From assembly GCA_003218735.1 (NCBI GenBank), contig QHOJ01000154.1, forward strand, positions 1-7,547: 7,547 bases of DNA. The letters run 5' to 3'. The position numbers and the translations under genes are program-made. This stretch comes from Verrucomicrobiota bacterium (lineage in GTDB: Bacteria; Verrucomicrobiota; Verrucomicrobiia; Chthoniobacterales; UBA10450). Shown here piece after piece: positions 1 through 5,602 of the stretch (its first letter is position 1; each line of letters starts with the position of its first letter). A model generated the notes under the pieces. That model was not told the DNA's origin. It ran no database searches and worked only from the letters and a program-made list of their open reading frames with translations.

Positions 1-778
1 ACCCGACCGTATCGGTCAGCAACACCCGCTGTTTGTTAGGGAGAACAAAACTGCGCGTAGTCGGATCGAGCGTAACAAAAAGTTTATCCACCGCGACAAC
101 GTCCGCGCCGGTGAGCAAATTCAACAGTGTCGATTTGCCCGCATTCGTATAGCCGACCACAGCGGCGACGGGCCATTGATGCCGCTTGCGGCCCTGCCTT
201 TGCACGGCACGCGTTTTTCTTACCGCCTCCAGCTCACGCTCGAGTCGCGCGATCCGTTCCTGCACGCGGCGGCGATCGACTTCCAACTGCGTCTCACCAG
301 GACCGCGCGTGCCGATTCCCCCAGTCTGCCGTGACAAATGATGCCACATCCGGGTAAGGCGCGGCAAAAGATATTGCAACTGGGCCAGCTCGATTTGCAA
401 CCGACCTTCCCGGCTGCGAGCGCGCTGCGCAAAAATATCGAGGATCAGCTGTGTCCGATCGAGAACTTTTCGCGCGAATAAATTCTCCAGGTTCCGACCC
501 TGCGCTGGCGAAAGTTCATCGTCAAAGATCACCGAAGTAACGTGTCGCTCCTGGCACGAGTCTTTGATCGCTTCCGCCTTGCCGCGGCCGATGTAATACG
601 GCGCAGTCGGTTTTTGTAATTTTTGCGTGACGGTATCAACAACCTGCGCACCGGCGGAATTCGCCAGTTCGCGCAATTCTGCGAGCGAATCCTGCAAGTC
701 CCATTTCGAGACGCCTTCTTTTTCGAGGCCAATCAGGAGCGCCCGCTCCTGAGTTTTTTGCGGGCGCGTTTCAATCAT
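1..778 (-). CDS. hflX: GTPase HflX, C-terminal part cut by the window edge
   Basis: HflX is a ribosome-associated GTPase that binds the 50S subunit and splits stalled or stressed 70S ribosomes. The reverse strand reads without a stop from ATG at 778 to base 1, giving 259 residues. Visible in order: the N-terminal HflX domain (about 10-110, with YYIGRGK at 61-67), the family signature GGIGTRGPGETQLE (153-166), an Arg/Glu-rich helix (168-200), the G1 loop GYTNAGKS (209-216), the G2 region FVTLDPTTR (234-242) and the start of the G3 motif DTVG (256-259). G4, G5 and the C-terminal domain lie beyond the edge. The start overlaps the end of miaA by 8 bases (ATGATTGA), so translation is probably coupled; only a GGA directly before the ATG resembles a ribosome site. 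miaA and hflX are also neighbours in many other bacteria, often with hfq between them; hfq is absent here. Identification is firm. Confidence 0.96.
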   Translation of the reverse strand, partial: MIETRPQKTQERALLIGLEKEGVSKWDLQDSLAELRELANSAGAQVVDTVTQKLQKPTAPYYIGRGKAEAIKDSCQERHVTSVIFDDELSPAQGRNLENLFARKVLDRTQLILDIFAQRARSREGRLQIELAQLQYLLPRLTRMWHHLSRQTGGIGTRGPGETQLEVDRRRVQERIARLERELEAVRKTRAVQRQGRKRHQWPVAAVVGYTNAGKSTLLNLLTGADVVAVDKLFVTLDPTTRSFVLPNKQRVLLTDTVG

Positions 779-1751
779 TCCTGTGTGCCAAGGAGCGACG
801 CACCCGCAGCAGCATCCATTTCGCGGCTTCGTTGTGACTGAGAAGCGATAAGTTCAGCGGCTCAAAATTACTTTGTCGCCGAAACCAGGTCAACTGCCTT
901 TTGGAGTAACGGCGGGTGGCTTGCTGAATCGCAGCGATGCATTGCAAGAGGGACATCCTGCCTTCGAGCAATTCACGAATCTCATCTAAACCGATCATCC
1001 TTGACGCGGTTGAACTCGTCGCTCCCGCTGCCCGCACTTCTTCGATCACGCCATTTTTAAACATTGCTTCCACTCGGTTGTTAATTCGCGTGTAAAGCTC
1101 ATCGCGGCCGCGAAAAACGAACACGCCTGAATCGGGGATCGTTGATCCCGGCCGGGCCGGGTCATCGACCCCGGCTATAGATCTCCATTGGGTCCGCTGC
1201 GACGAAACTGGCTTCTCGGTCAGCAAACAGATTTCCACAGCGCGCACGAGGCGACGTCGATTCTGCATGTCGATCTTGCGCGCTGTTTCCGGATCAAGAT
1301 CGCCAAGCCGGCGGCGCAATTCATTGAGAGTCATCTCGTTCAATTGCGCGCGCAGGTTTGGATCAGCTTCGGGCACACCTGCCAGGCCATGCGTCAACGT
1401 TTTGATGTAAAGTCCACTGCCTCCCACGACCAGGACCGGCTTGTCGCGGGAATGAATTTCATCGATGACGCGCGAGGCGGCGCGCCGAAATCTCTCCGCG
1501 TTCATCTCTTCCTGAAGCGGCACTGTGCCGATCAAATGATGTGGCGCTTTGGCAATCGTGGCAGCATCGGGCTTCGCTGTTAAAAGATCGAGTCCGCGGT
1601 AGATTTGGAAAGCATCCGCGTTGATAATCTCCGCGCCAATTTTCTGCCCGACATCAGCCGCCAGCTCGGATTTACCAGTCGCGGTGGGTCCGACGATGAA
1701 GAAAACTCCCTTTGCGTCGTGACCGTGAAGCCGTTGCTGTTCAGCTGTCAT
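771..1751 (-). CDS. miaA: tRNA dimethylallyltransferase MiaA
   Basis: MiaA transfers a dimethylallyl group from DMAPP to N6 of A37 in tRNAs reading UNN codons, the first step toward ms2i6A. The 326-residue frame has the P-loop GPTATGKS (21-28), NADAFQIYRGLD (44-55; most MiaA proteins have DS where this has DA at 46-47), TAKP (58-61), GGSGLY (110-115), the tRNA-contacting NRRRLVRAVEI (164-174) and the C-terminal RRYSKRQLTWFRR. It is slightly longer than the usual 300-316 residues, partly because of about 17 residues at 191-208 encoded by a palindromic repeat. The ATG at 1751 is the only ATG, GTG or TTG between the upstream in-frame stop and the P-loop; it lies inside the arm of an inverted repeat and has no Shine-Dalgarno of its own. 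The 3' end overlaps hflX by 8 bases. Function is secure; start context is odd. Confidence 0.96.
   Translation of the reverse strand: MTAEQQRLHGHDAKGVFFIVGPTATGKSELAADVGQKIGAEIINADAFQIYRGLDLLTAKPDAATIAKAPHHLIGTVPLQEEMNAERFRRAASRVIDEIHSRDKPVLVVGGSGLYIKTLTHGLAGVPEADPNLRAQLNEMTLNELRRRLGDLDPETARKIDMQNRRRLVRAVEICLLTEKPVSSQRTQWRSIAGVDDPARPGSTIPDSGVFVFRGRDELYTRINNRVEAMFKNGVIEEVRAAGATSSTASRMIGLDEIRELLEGRMSLLQCIAAIQQATRRYSKRQLTWFRRQSNFEPLNLSLLSHNEAAKWMLLRVRRSLAHRND
1133..1175. repeat. Twin-hairpin palindromic element in frame inside miaA
   Basis: Two adjacent short hairpins with three-base loops are visible. The first pairs GGGATC (1135-1140) with GATCCC (1144-1149) around GTT. The second pairs GCCGGGTC (1156-1163) with GACCCCGGC (1167-1175) around ATC, with one bulged C. 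They encode MiaA residues of about 191-208 (from SIAGVDD to IPDSG), between RTQW and the conserved GVFVFRGRDEL, a surface-variable part of the family. The layout (two roughly 8-bp stems, three-base loops, almost no spacer) matches the intergenic element at 5551-5600, although the bases differ. That this is an inserted dispersed repeat is inference; that it is palindromic and in frame is seen directly. Confidence 0.5.
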
Positions 1752-1826
1752 GTCGAGCGAAGTCGAGACATCTCTTACCTCTTACTGTTAACAATGAGAG
1801 ATTCCTCGACTTCGCTCGGAATGACA
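1746..1826. repeat. Imperfect inverted repeat (30-base arms) spanning the miaA start codon
   Basis: The left arm is 1746-1775 and the right arm 1797-1826, separated by 21 bases. The left arm and the reverse complement of the right agree at 26 of 30 bases, sharing the core CGAGCGAAGTCGAG and the outer TGTCAT. The unit resembles the TGTCAT...GAGCGAAGTCGAG type of dispersed palindrome that I recall from many environmental bacterial genomes; this is recollection, not a search. The left arm holds the miaA start codon (1749-1751) and second codon, so in a transcript entering from upstream the start would sit in a long stem. Confidence 0.8.
1748..1771 (-). promoter_or_regulatory. Possible seven-codon upstream frame coupled to miaA
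   Basis: An ATG at 1771 reads MSRLRST and stops at TGA (1750-1748), overlapping the miaA ATG as ATGA. A Shine-Dalgarno-like AAGAGG lies at 1783-1778, six bases before this ATG, whereas miaA itself has none at a normal distance. Ribosomes could load on the small frame and restart on miaA. The frame lies inside the repeat arm, so it may be coincidental. Function is inference. Confidence 0.22.
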
Positions 1827-1859
1827 AATAGCGGTTACACGAGCGACAAGAATGTGTGT

Positions 1860-1915
1860 TGTAGGGCGTTTCTGTGAAACGCCGCAAACTTACATCGGCG
1901 TCTGACAAAGACGCC
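1860..1915. repeat. Twin-hairpin repeat, copy 1
   Basis: Two hairpins: GGCGTTTCTGTGAAACGCC (1865-1883) and GGCGTCTGACAAAGACGCC (1897-1915), separated by 13 bases. The first 25 bases (1860-1884) are an exact reverse complement of 5576-5600 in copy 2, and the second hairpin differs from the copy 2 partner by one base. The outer end has lost the terminal CCCTACA present in copy 2 (here CCATATA). It lies between miaA and the RRM-gene terminator and encodes nothing visible. It is REP-like or MITE-like; no transposase is present in the window. Confidence 0.85.
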
Positions 1916-1928
1916 ATATATCGTTGGC

Positions 1929-1977
1929 AAAAACAAAAATCGGGAGACGCACGCTTCAAGCGCAGCGTCTCCCGATT
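1929..1977 (-). terminator. Intrinsic terminator of the RRM gene
   Basis: On the minus strand a perfect 13-bp stem (AATCGGGAGACGC, pairing 1977-1965 with 1950-1938) encloses 14 bases that can form a small inner stem (CGCTT/AAGCG). It is followed directly by TTTTTGTTTTT (1939-1929). The stem begins 18 bases after the RRM stop codon. This is a textbook rho-independent terminator and separates the RRM gene from miaA-hflX. The plus strand has no comparable T-run after the stem, so it acts in one direction. Confidence 0.9.
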
Positions 1978-1995
1978 AAAGCTAATCGCTACCTT

Positions 1996-2493
1996 TTAAC
2001 CCCGCATCTGATGCTCGCTGGACTTCGCGCCACTAACGACGAGCCGACGACCGAGGAATTCTTTGTCATGCAGTTCCTGCACAGCGCGTTTTGCCTCCTC
2101 GACGGTCTGCATCTGGACGAAGGCAAAACCTTTCGAGCGCTGATTATGCCGGTAACTTACGATCTCAGCGTTTTGCACGTGCCCAACGCCGTTGAACAAT
2201 TCGAAGAGATCGCTCTCGGTGGCGTCGAAGGACAAGTTGCCGACATAAAGACGCGGCGAAGTGACTTCGACCGTCTCAGGTTTGCGTTGCGGTCGGGACG
2301 GCTGCGCACCGTTGCGCGCAGTCGTTGCCGGTTTTTTGGCGCTGCCGTTTCCAAAAAATGCTGCGACCCGCTGCCAGAACGTTTTCTTCTGAGCTTTCGC
2401 TTCCTCCTGTCGAGGACGCGGGCGCCCACTGCTCCTGCGTCGGGATCCACCGCGCGAATGGCGGGGACGTCTCCCGGATGAATAAGAGTTCAT
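1996..2493 (-). CDS. RRM-domain RNA-binding protein with basic Arg/Ser/Gly-rich N-terminus
   Basis: The product has 165 residues. Residues 1-35 are rich in Arg, Ser and Gly (SSGRRPRHSRGGSRRR). A KKTFWQRVAAFF segment (about 36-48) and a basic linker follow, then one RNA recognition motif (about 81-155) with RNP2 LYVGNL (82-87) and RNP1 KGFAFVQM (121-128), both with the aromatic residues that stack on RNA. Single-RRM proteins of this type occur in cyanobacteria and Verrucomicrobiota, and several are cold-induced. The target RNA here is unknown. ATG at 2493 was chosen over an in-frame ATG at 2571 because AAGGA stands five bases before it, and the upstream extension is not RRM-like. It has its own terminator and a gene-free leader region, so it is probably monocistronic. 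Confidence 0.92.
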   Translation of the reverse strand: MNSYSSGRRPRHSRGGSRRRSSGRPRPRQEEAKAQKKTFWQRVAAFFGNGSAKKPATTARNGAQPSRPQRKPETVEVTSPRLYVGNLSFDATESDLFELFNGVGHVQNAEIVSYRHNQRSKGFAFVQMQTVEEAKRAVQELHDKEFLGRRLVVSGAKSSEHQMRG

Positions 2494-2498
2494 GTTGA

Positions 2499-2503
2499 TC
2501 CTT
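2499..2503 (-). promoter_or_regulatory. Ribosome binding site deciding the RRM start
   Basis: AAGGA on the minus strand, five bases before the ATG at 2493. It supports the shorter 165-residue reading over the 191-residue one that starts at 2571. Confidence 0.75.
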
Positions 2504-2534
2504 AAGGTTGACCCAATGGTTAAATGGGCGGAGC

Positions 2535-2548
2535 GCATCGATCGATGC
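2535..2548. promoter_or_regulatory. Perfect 14-base palindrome upstream of the RRM gene
   Basis: GCATCGATCGATGC is self-complementary over its full length and lies about 40 bases before the RRM start codon. It could be an operator for a dimeric regulator or a small hairpin in the leader. No regulator can be named from the sequence. Confidence 0.35.
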
Positions 2549-2788
2549 ACAGCCTGCGGCGCGCGAATCACTCAGGGTCCATTCAAACAATTTGCAAGCA
2601 CTCTGCGACGCCGCTGGAAACTCCGCCTCGTTGAGTCGGAAATATAGTTGTCTCGAATCGCAAGCCTGCGCGCTCAACCAACGAAGCAGTCGAGATGCAA
2701 AAGTTCGCATCATATTTTCAAAAAATCTGAATCGTCGCAGAAAACGGAGGCTCGGAAGATCGAAGAAGATTCCCGACATCTCGGCCCG

Positions 2789-2816
2789 ATTATCGCGCGT
2801 GCGGCCAAGATTGCAA
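2789..2816 (-). promoter_or_regulatory. Candidate sigma-70-like promoter for the RRM gene
   Basis: On the minus strand TTGCAA (2816-2811, 4 of 6 to TTGACA) is followed after 16 bases by GATAAT (2794-2789, 5 of 6 to TATAAT). Transcription would start near 2782 and give a leader of roughly 290 bases. Such matches occur by chance, so this is tentative. Confidence 0.28.
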
Positions 2817-2859
2817 GTGGAACGAATGGCGGGCAGTCGTCGTTTATGTGCTACAGATT

Positions 2860-3867
2860 CTAGCGCCGGATCCAATCATCGCGGAAGGAATAGAGGCGAG
2901 ACTTTAAATACTCACGCGTGCGTTCGCCTCGAATTGGCCGGACAAAATATCGCAACTCGCGCCGGCTCAGTTTCGGCTCATACCCAAATGCCGGCATCAG
3001 ATCGCGGCAGTGCCACTCCACCCAGCCGATTTCTTCGTCCGAAAGTTCGCCCCGCCATCGGGTCGCCGGTTCCGGACTGATCTGCGAGAAATTAGTTCGC
3101 GCTGCCGAGTTACCGCTCCAGAACTGACCCACTTTTGTCGGCGTCAGGACCGTTCCCGGATCGAAACTGACTTGGAGATAAGCGCAAACTTTCTCCATCG
3201 TGCTGGCCGGTTCGGAGACCAATTGTTCGTACGGCACGACAAGACCCGGAGTATCACCCTTACGCACTCGCTTCGCGAGCCTGGCTGCGACGCGCCAGTG
3301 AGCGATCACATAATAAGTCGAAAATCGCCCGGTTTTTCTTGTTTTCTCCAGCGCGATTTGCGCTGCGAGGATGGCACGCGGGTCGCGCATCGTGACGAGA
3401 ATTTTCGCGTGCGGAAATCGAGCAAGAATCGCGGGAACGTGATTGCGATTTGCCGGAGTTTTTTCGACCCAGCGTCGGATGGTGTCGAGCGGGCGCTGAA
3501 GCGTCGCTGCGTAGGCTTTTACCATGAGCACAAGCAAATCTTCTTCAGCGTTTGCTGGGTCAAACGCTGCGCGCTCAAATGTTTCGAGAAATTTCTCGCG
3601 CGGAAATGCGGCATAATTGCGTTTGCCCCATTTGCATGGTCCGCCGAACAGCACGTTGGAAAGCGATTGTTTGGTCAGATAATCAAACTGTGCGCGGCGC
3701 CCGCGCGGCGCATATTTTGTGAGAACGGTGGGGAAATACGCGGTCTCTTCCGGCAGGACGAGAAGTTCGGGATGATTGTCGAGCAACGCGACTAAAAGCG
3801 TTGTGCCAGATTTCGCCTGGCCTGCGACGAAACAGGCACGTTCATCAAACGGCAAACTCGAATTCAT
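2860..3867 (-). CDS. PAPS-dependent sulfotransferase family protein
   Basis: This 335-residue protein has the two phosphoadenosine-binding signatures of the family: a P-loop-like 5'-phosphosulfate loop GQAKSGTTLL (16-25) near the N-terminus, and a 3'-phosphate region with EKTP (135-138) and LVTMRDPRAIL (157-167). The family moves a sulfate from PAPS to a sugar, lipid or protein hydroxyl; the acceptor cannot be read from the sequence. No signal peptide is visible, so it is predicted cytoplasmic. ATG at 3867 was chosen; a TTG three codons upstream (3876) is the alternative, and neither has a good Shine-Dalgarno. The gene starts 10 bases after the epimerase stop, so the two are probably co-transcribed, suggesting sulfation of a uronic-acid-containing or related glycan. 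That link is inference. Confidence 0.9.
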   Translation of the reverse strand: MNSSLPFDERACFVAGQAKSGTTLLVALLDNHPELLVLPEETAYFPTVLTKYAPRGRRAQFDYLTKQSLSNVLFGGPCKWGKRNYAAFPREKFLETFERAAFDPANAEEDLLVLMVKAYAATLQRPLDTIRRWVEKTPANRNHVPAILARFPHAKILVTMRDPRAILAAQIALEKTRKTGRFSTYYVIAHWRVAARLAKRVRKGDTPGLVVPYEQLVSEPASTMEKVCAYLQVSFDPGTVLTPTKVGQFWSGNSAARTNFSQISPEPATRWRGELSDEEIGWVEWHCRDLMPAFGYEPKLSRRELRYFVRPIRGERTREYLKSRLYSFRDDWIRR

Positions 3868-3877
3868 CGAAAACAAA

Positions 3878-4837
3878 CTATAACGTCGATCGTTTCGATC
3901 GCGCGAGAAACCAGTCGATAAACTGAGGGAGCCCGTCGCTTAATCGGGTGGCTGGATTGTAACCAAGCAGTTTTCTCGCTTTCGAGATGTCCGCACAGGT
4001 CAACGGCATGTCGCCTGGTTGCTCCGGCAGCCGGTTAATTTTTGCTTTTTTCTTAAGGGCATTCTCGATTGCAGCGATCAAATCCTTGAGCTGAATCGTG
4101 TCGCTCTCGCCGAGATTGAAGATGTCGAAAAGGGGCCCGTTATACTCAAGCGCAGCCATCGTGCCCTGAATGATGTCGTCAATGTAAGTGTAGTCGCGTC
4201 GCGTCGTGCCATCGCCGAATTGGTCGATCGGCTGGCCCGCATAAATGCGTCGCGTGAACTGATGGATCGCCAGATCGGGTCGTTGCCGCGGACCGTAAAC
4301 TGTAAAGTAGCGCAATGCGACCACCCGCATTTGATAAAGATACGAGTATGTCGAACACAAAAATTCGCCCGCGATTTTTGTGGCGGCGTACGGGCTGAGC
4401 GTTTGAGTAAGATGTTGATCTTCAGAGAAAGGAACTGTTTTCGAAATGCCGTAAACGGACGAGCTCGACGCGAAGATAAATCGCTCGACCCCGGTCACGC
4501 GGGCGGCATCGAGCAGGTGCAAGGTGCCGGTGACATTCGTGTCGTAATAAAGTTGCGGGTGCTGAATCGATGGACGAACTCCCGCGCGGGCGGCGAGGTG
4601 AGCGATCGTTTCAAATTTTTCGCGATGAAATAAATTTCGCACCGAGGCGCTGTCCCGAAGGTCAACGTGGTGGATCGCGACGTCTTTGGAGACGGCCGAA
4701 ACATTTTCGCGTTTGATTTGCGGATCGTAAAAATCGTTGAAGTCGTCGAGGATGGCAACGTCGTGCCCGGCCGCGAGTAGTTTTTCGACAAGATGGGAGC
4801 CAATAAAACCAGCGCCGCCCGTGACCAGAATTCTCAT
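3878..4837 (-). CDS. NAD-dependent nucleotide-sugar epimerase, UDP-glucuronate 4-epimerase-like
   Basis: This is an extended short-chain dehydrogenase of 319 residues. It has the Rossmann motif TGGAGFIG (6-13), an acidic end of the second strand (DDF, 31-33), HLAARAGVRPS (80-90), SSSSVYG (124-130) and the catalytic pair Tyr150/Lys154 in YAATK. LRYFTVYGPRQRPDLA (175-190) resembles the CapI/GAE uronate epimerases more than GalE. The expected reaction is interconversion of UDP-glucuronate and UDP-galacturonate, with bound NAD, in the cytoplasm, supplying precursors for surface polysaccharide. Exact substrate is not provable from sequence; UDP-glucose 4-epimerase is the alternative. The start is set at ATG 4837, directly before the Rossmann strand; a TTG at 4852 would add five residues and runs into the CACGAAG repeat. 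The sulfotransferase follows after 10 bases. Confidence 0.92.
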   Translation of the reverse strand: MRILVTGGAGFIGSHLVEKLLAAGHDVAILDDFNDFYDPQIKRENVSAVSKDVAIHHVDLRDSASVRNLFHREKFETIAHLAARAGVRPSIQHPQLYYDTNVTGTLHLLDAARVTGVERFIFASSSSVYGISKTVPFSEDQHLTQTLSPYAATKIAGEFLCSTYSYLYQMRVVALRYFTVYGPRQRPDLAIHQFTRRIYAGQPIDQFGDGTTRRDYTYIDDIIQGTMAALEYNGPLFDIFNLGESDTIQLKDLIAAIENALKKKAKINRLPEQPGDMPLTCADISKARKLLGYNPATRLSDGLPQFIDWFLARSKRSTL

Positions 4838-4850
4838 TCGCCAGAAGTTC

Positions 4851-4939
4851 AACCACGAAGGACACGAAGTGCACGAAGTAAATTCTTAAACTTCGCGCCT
4901 CAGTGTATCGTCAAAGCAGACTTCGTGATCGTCGTGGTT
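4851..4939. repeat. Inverted repeat with CACGAAG units between divergent genes
   Basis: The left arm (4851-4869) and the reverse complement of the right arm (4921-4939) agree at 16 of 19 bases around AACCACGA and CACGAAG. On the left, CACGAAG occurs three times at exact 9-base steps (4854, 4863, 4872). The element fills almost the whole gap between the epimerase start and the start of the M23 pseudogene, so promoters of both must lie in or beside it. I recall CACGAAG-rich repeats from Verrucomicrobiota intergenic DNA, but this was not searched. Confidence 0.7.
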
Positions 4940-4944
4940 AATCA

Positions 4945-5500
4945 ATGAAGAGATTGATCGCGCTAAGCGCGGTCGCATTTGCGGTGGGACTCTTCGCAAC
5001 ACTCTGGTTTCGACCTTGGCCGGAATTGACGCGACCGAAATATGTCGATCCAGCGTTTCGAACTCCGTCATCGATTGAGCTTGCTTCACTTCCAACTGCG
5101 GCTCGTTTCGATTTTCCGCTCGGCAGCGAAAACGGCGCGCTGACTTACAACGCGCAGCGCTTCACCGAAATCATCACCTCGGCGACGACCTGAACGGCAT
5201 AGACGGGGAAGACAGCGATCTGGGCGATCCAATCTACGCAGATATGTGGAGTTGTACTACGGCCACGTTGAAACAATGCTCGTACATGCCGGAGACGACG
5301 TGAAGCGCGGCCAGCAAATCGCTACCGTCGGGACCGCGAGTGGCCTTTTGCGCATCTCCATTTCGAAATGCGCGAATTCATTACGCCATTTATCGGTCCT
5401 GGTTATCGCGAAGATACGCGCGGCTGGCTTGATCCGACAGCATTCATCCGAGCGCACCGCGGCGCGCCAGAGGATGATGTAGGGGGCGTCGGCTCGTTAG
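4945..5500 (+). pseudogene. Decayed M23 (LytM-type) metallopeptidase
   Basis: M23 enzymes are zinc peptidases that cut peptidoglycan cross-links. Four collinear pieces of one appear in shifting frames. Piece A (frame 1, from ATG 4945) has an N-terminal membrane or signal segment (MKRLIALSAVAFAVGLFATL) and ends at a premature TGA (5191-5193). Piece B (frame 3, from about 5169) carries the zinc motif HLGDD and GDPIYAD. Piece C (frame 2, from about 5246) reads VELYYGHVET and VKRGQQIATVGTA. Piece D (frame 1, from about 5350) carries the second motif AHLHFEMREF and WLDPTAF. Between B and C about 30 residues of the fold are missing, so this is not just base-calling error. The likeness fades near 5490; frame 1 stays open to 5697, beneath the DUF2752 gene. 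The ATG lies directly after the CACGAAG repeat, with no clear ribosome site. Confidence 0.85.
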
Positions 5501-5513
5501 GTAAAGAAGAAGC

Positions 5514-5534
5514 GCCCAACGCCCAACTTCCAAC
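5514..5534. repeat. Three tandem heptamers after the M23 remnant
   Basis: GCCCAAC, GCCCAAC and TTCCAAC stand head to tail at 7-base steps, just after the recognisable peptidase sequence and before the twin-hairpin repeat. It is a short run and may be a remnant of a longer tandem array. Confidence 0.35.
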
Positions 5535-5550
5535 AGCGGATGGGCGGATT

Positions 5551-5600
5551 TGTAGGGCGTCTGTGTCAGACGCCTCGGCGTTTCACAGAAACGCCCTACA
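5551..5600. repeat. Twin-hairpin repeat, copy 2 (complete-looking)
   Basis: Fifty bases made of two abutting hairpins, GGCGTCTGTGTCAGACGCC (5556-5574) and GGCGTTTCACAGAAACGCC (5577-5595). Each has an 8-bp stem and a three-base loop, and the whole is bounded by terminal inverted TGTAGGGCGT/ACGCCCTACA. It lies in inverse orientation to copy 1 and begins two bases past the DUF2752 stop, at the junction of convergent coding sequences, a typical place for REP-like elements. The hairpins could protect mRNA 3' ends or hinder read-through; there is no T-run on either side. Confidence 0.88.
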
Positions 5601-5602
5601 AT

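Larger units (their letters stand above)
2494..2859. other. Gene-free region between sulfotransferase and RRM gene; likely 5' leader
   Basis: About 366 bases without a recognisable gene. A long minus-strand frame passes through it and overlaps the RRM gene in another frame, but its translation resembles no family and it shows no convincing start. The region holds a candidate promoter (2789-2816), a perfect 14-base palindrome (2535-2548) and the RRM ribosome site. No clear terminator follows the sulfotransferase stop. A long 5' untranslated leader for the RRM gene is the most economical reading. Confidence 0.5.

Noticed and set aside
1188..1583. Plus-strand open frame of 131 codons opposite miaA
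   Set aside because: Shadow of miaA; no motifs and no ribosome site.
2276..2875. Open frame of 199 codons on the minus strand across the leader and the RRM gene
   Set aside because: It overlaps the RRM gene in another frame, resembles no family and has no supported start; the RRM frame has clear motifs and a ribosome site.
3010..3795. Plus-strand open frame of 261 codons opposite the sulfotransferase
   Set aside because: It is the antisense shadow of a gene with clear family motifs; the translation is low in recognisable structure and rich in Arg and Cys.
4019..4633. Plus-strand open frame of 204 codons opposite the epimerase
   Set aside because: Antisense shadow of a gene with intact Rossmann and catalytic motifs; no independent support.
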